From positions 1-24,053 of the forward strand of contig NZ_JAKEDR010000041.1 of NCBI RefSeq assembly GCF_023653455.1: DNA of 24,053 bases. The letters are read 5' to 3'. The stretch is from Paraclostridium ghonii. Lineage in GTDB: Bacteria; Bacillota; Clostridia; Peptostreptococcales; Peptostreptococcaceae. The notes beneath the pieces were generated by a model. That model searched no databases. It saw only the letters and a list, made by a program, of their open reading frames with translations, and was not told the DNA's origin. Position numbers and translations under genes: made by a program. Below are positions 23,785 to 24,053 of the stretch, piece after piece. Each line of letters begins with the position of its first letter. Within the stretch, counting starts at the first letter, position 1.

Positions 23785-24053
23785 TTAATTACCTCCACAT
23801 CCGCATCCGCCATGATGATGCGTATCCCCTTCTTCAACTTTTAATATAGCTTTACCTTCTTCTGTTTTGTACATAGCTTGTCTTCTCATAGACTCATCAA
23901 AGCTTACTAAATGTCCATCAAATTCTGGTCCATCCACACATGCAAATTTAATTTCTCCTCCAACATTAACTCTACATGCTCCACACATCCCAGTTCCATC
24001 TACCATTATAGGGTTTAAACTTACAGTTGTTGGTATATTTAACTCTTTAGTTA
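23785..24053 (-). CDS. nfnA: NfnA/SudB-like FAD/[2Fe-2S] subunit, 3' part only
   Basis: Only the last 88 codons are in the window; the gene runs on past 24053. The visible part starts in TKELNIPTTVSLNPIM and holds VDGTGMCGACRV and KFACVDGPEFDG, the [2Fe-2S] ligand region of dihydroorotate-dehydrogenase electron-transfer-subunit (PyrK) relatives used in NfnA and SudB. An internal ATG (24006) is not the start, because the reading frame and family similarity continue upstream of it. The protein ends in an unusual Gly/His/Cys tail, THHHGGCGCGGN. It is translationally close to the NfnB-like gene (stop and next ATG two bases apart). Confidence 0.88.
   Translation of the reverse strand, partial: TKELNIPTTVSLNPIMVDGTGMCGACRVNVGGEIKFACVDGPEFDGHLVSFDESMRRQAMYKTEEGKAILKVEEGDTHHHGGCGCGGN

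Overview
This 24 kb window is chromosomal DNA of a very AT-rich Firmicute. Gene content, codon use, strong AAGGAGG-type ribosome binding sites, a tyrosine T-box, an asparagine-tailed Hfq and an NfnAB-type pair point to the Clostridia. My best guess is Peptostreptococcaceae, close to Clostridioides, Paraclostridium or Romboutsia, but no rRNA is present to settle it. There is no integrase, transposase, phage gene, tRNA, rRNA or CRISPR array.

Layout. Almost everything is on the minus strand, so read right to left. At the right edge is an NfnAB-like bicistron (the first gene is cut by the window end), converging on a plus-strand Nudix hydrolase. Next are rubrerythrin, then an orphan OppA-type lipoprotein, converging on a plus-strand Cys/His/Tyr-rich protein that may be a spore coat component. 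The housekeeping block mutS-mutL-miaA-hfq follows. Next come a four-domain CoA-disulfide-reductase fusion (NADH/FAD oxidoreductase, rhodanese, TusA, DsrE-like) and a two-gene AAA-ATPase plus TOPRIM module. Then an Mrp-type Fe-S carrier ATPase, two adjacent AbgT-family transporters about 90% identical, a YbjQ-family protein with a small membrane ORF behind it, and tyrS under T-box control. Most units are closed by clear hairpin terminators.

Main observations. (1) The OppA-type protein is circularly permuted. Its signal peptide and lipobox are joined directly to what is normally the C-terminal half of the family, and the normal N-terminal half comes second. The ORF is intact and of normal family length. 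(2) The ATPase/TOPRIM pair overlaps by 4 bp and looks like a split OLD or PARIS-like nuclease module, a candidate defence system of unassigned type. (3) Between hfq and the CoA-disulfide reductase lies an 80-bp island of about 51% GC that can fold into a multi-branch structure and is followed by a second long hairpin; it could be a small RNA or a dispersed repeat. (4) The two AbgT paralogs keep the same promoter spacing and the same pair of 18-bp-spaced upstream direct repeats, although the surrounding upstream sequence has diverged.

Functionally, several genes concern redox, sulfur and iron: NfnAB, rubrerythrin, the CoA-disulfide reductase fusion and Mrp. This suits an anaerobe, but they lie in separate transcription units. 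All product names rest on motifs read by eye; no database search was run.
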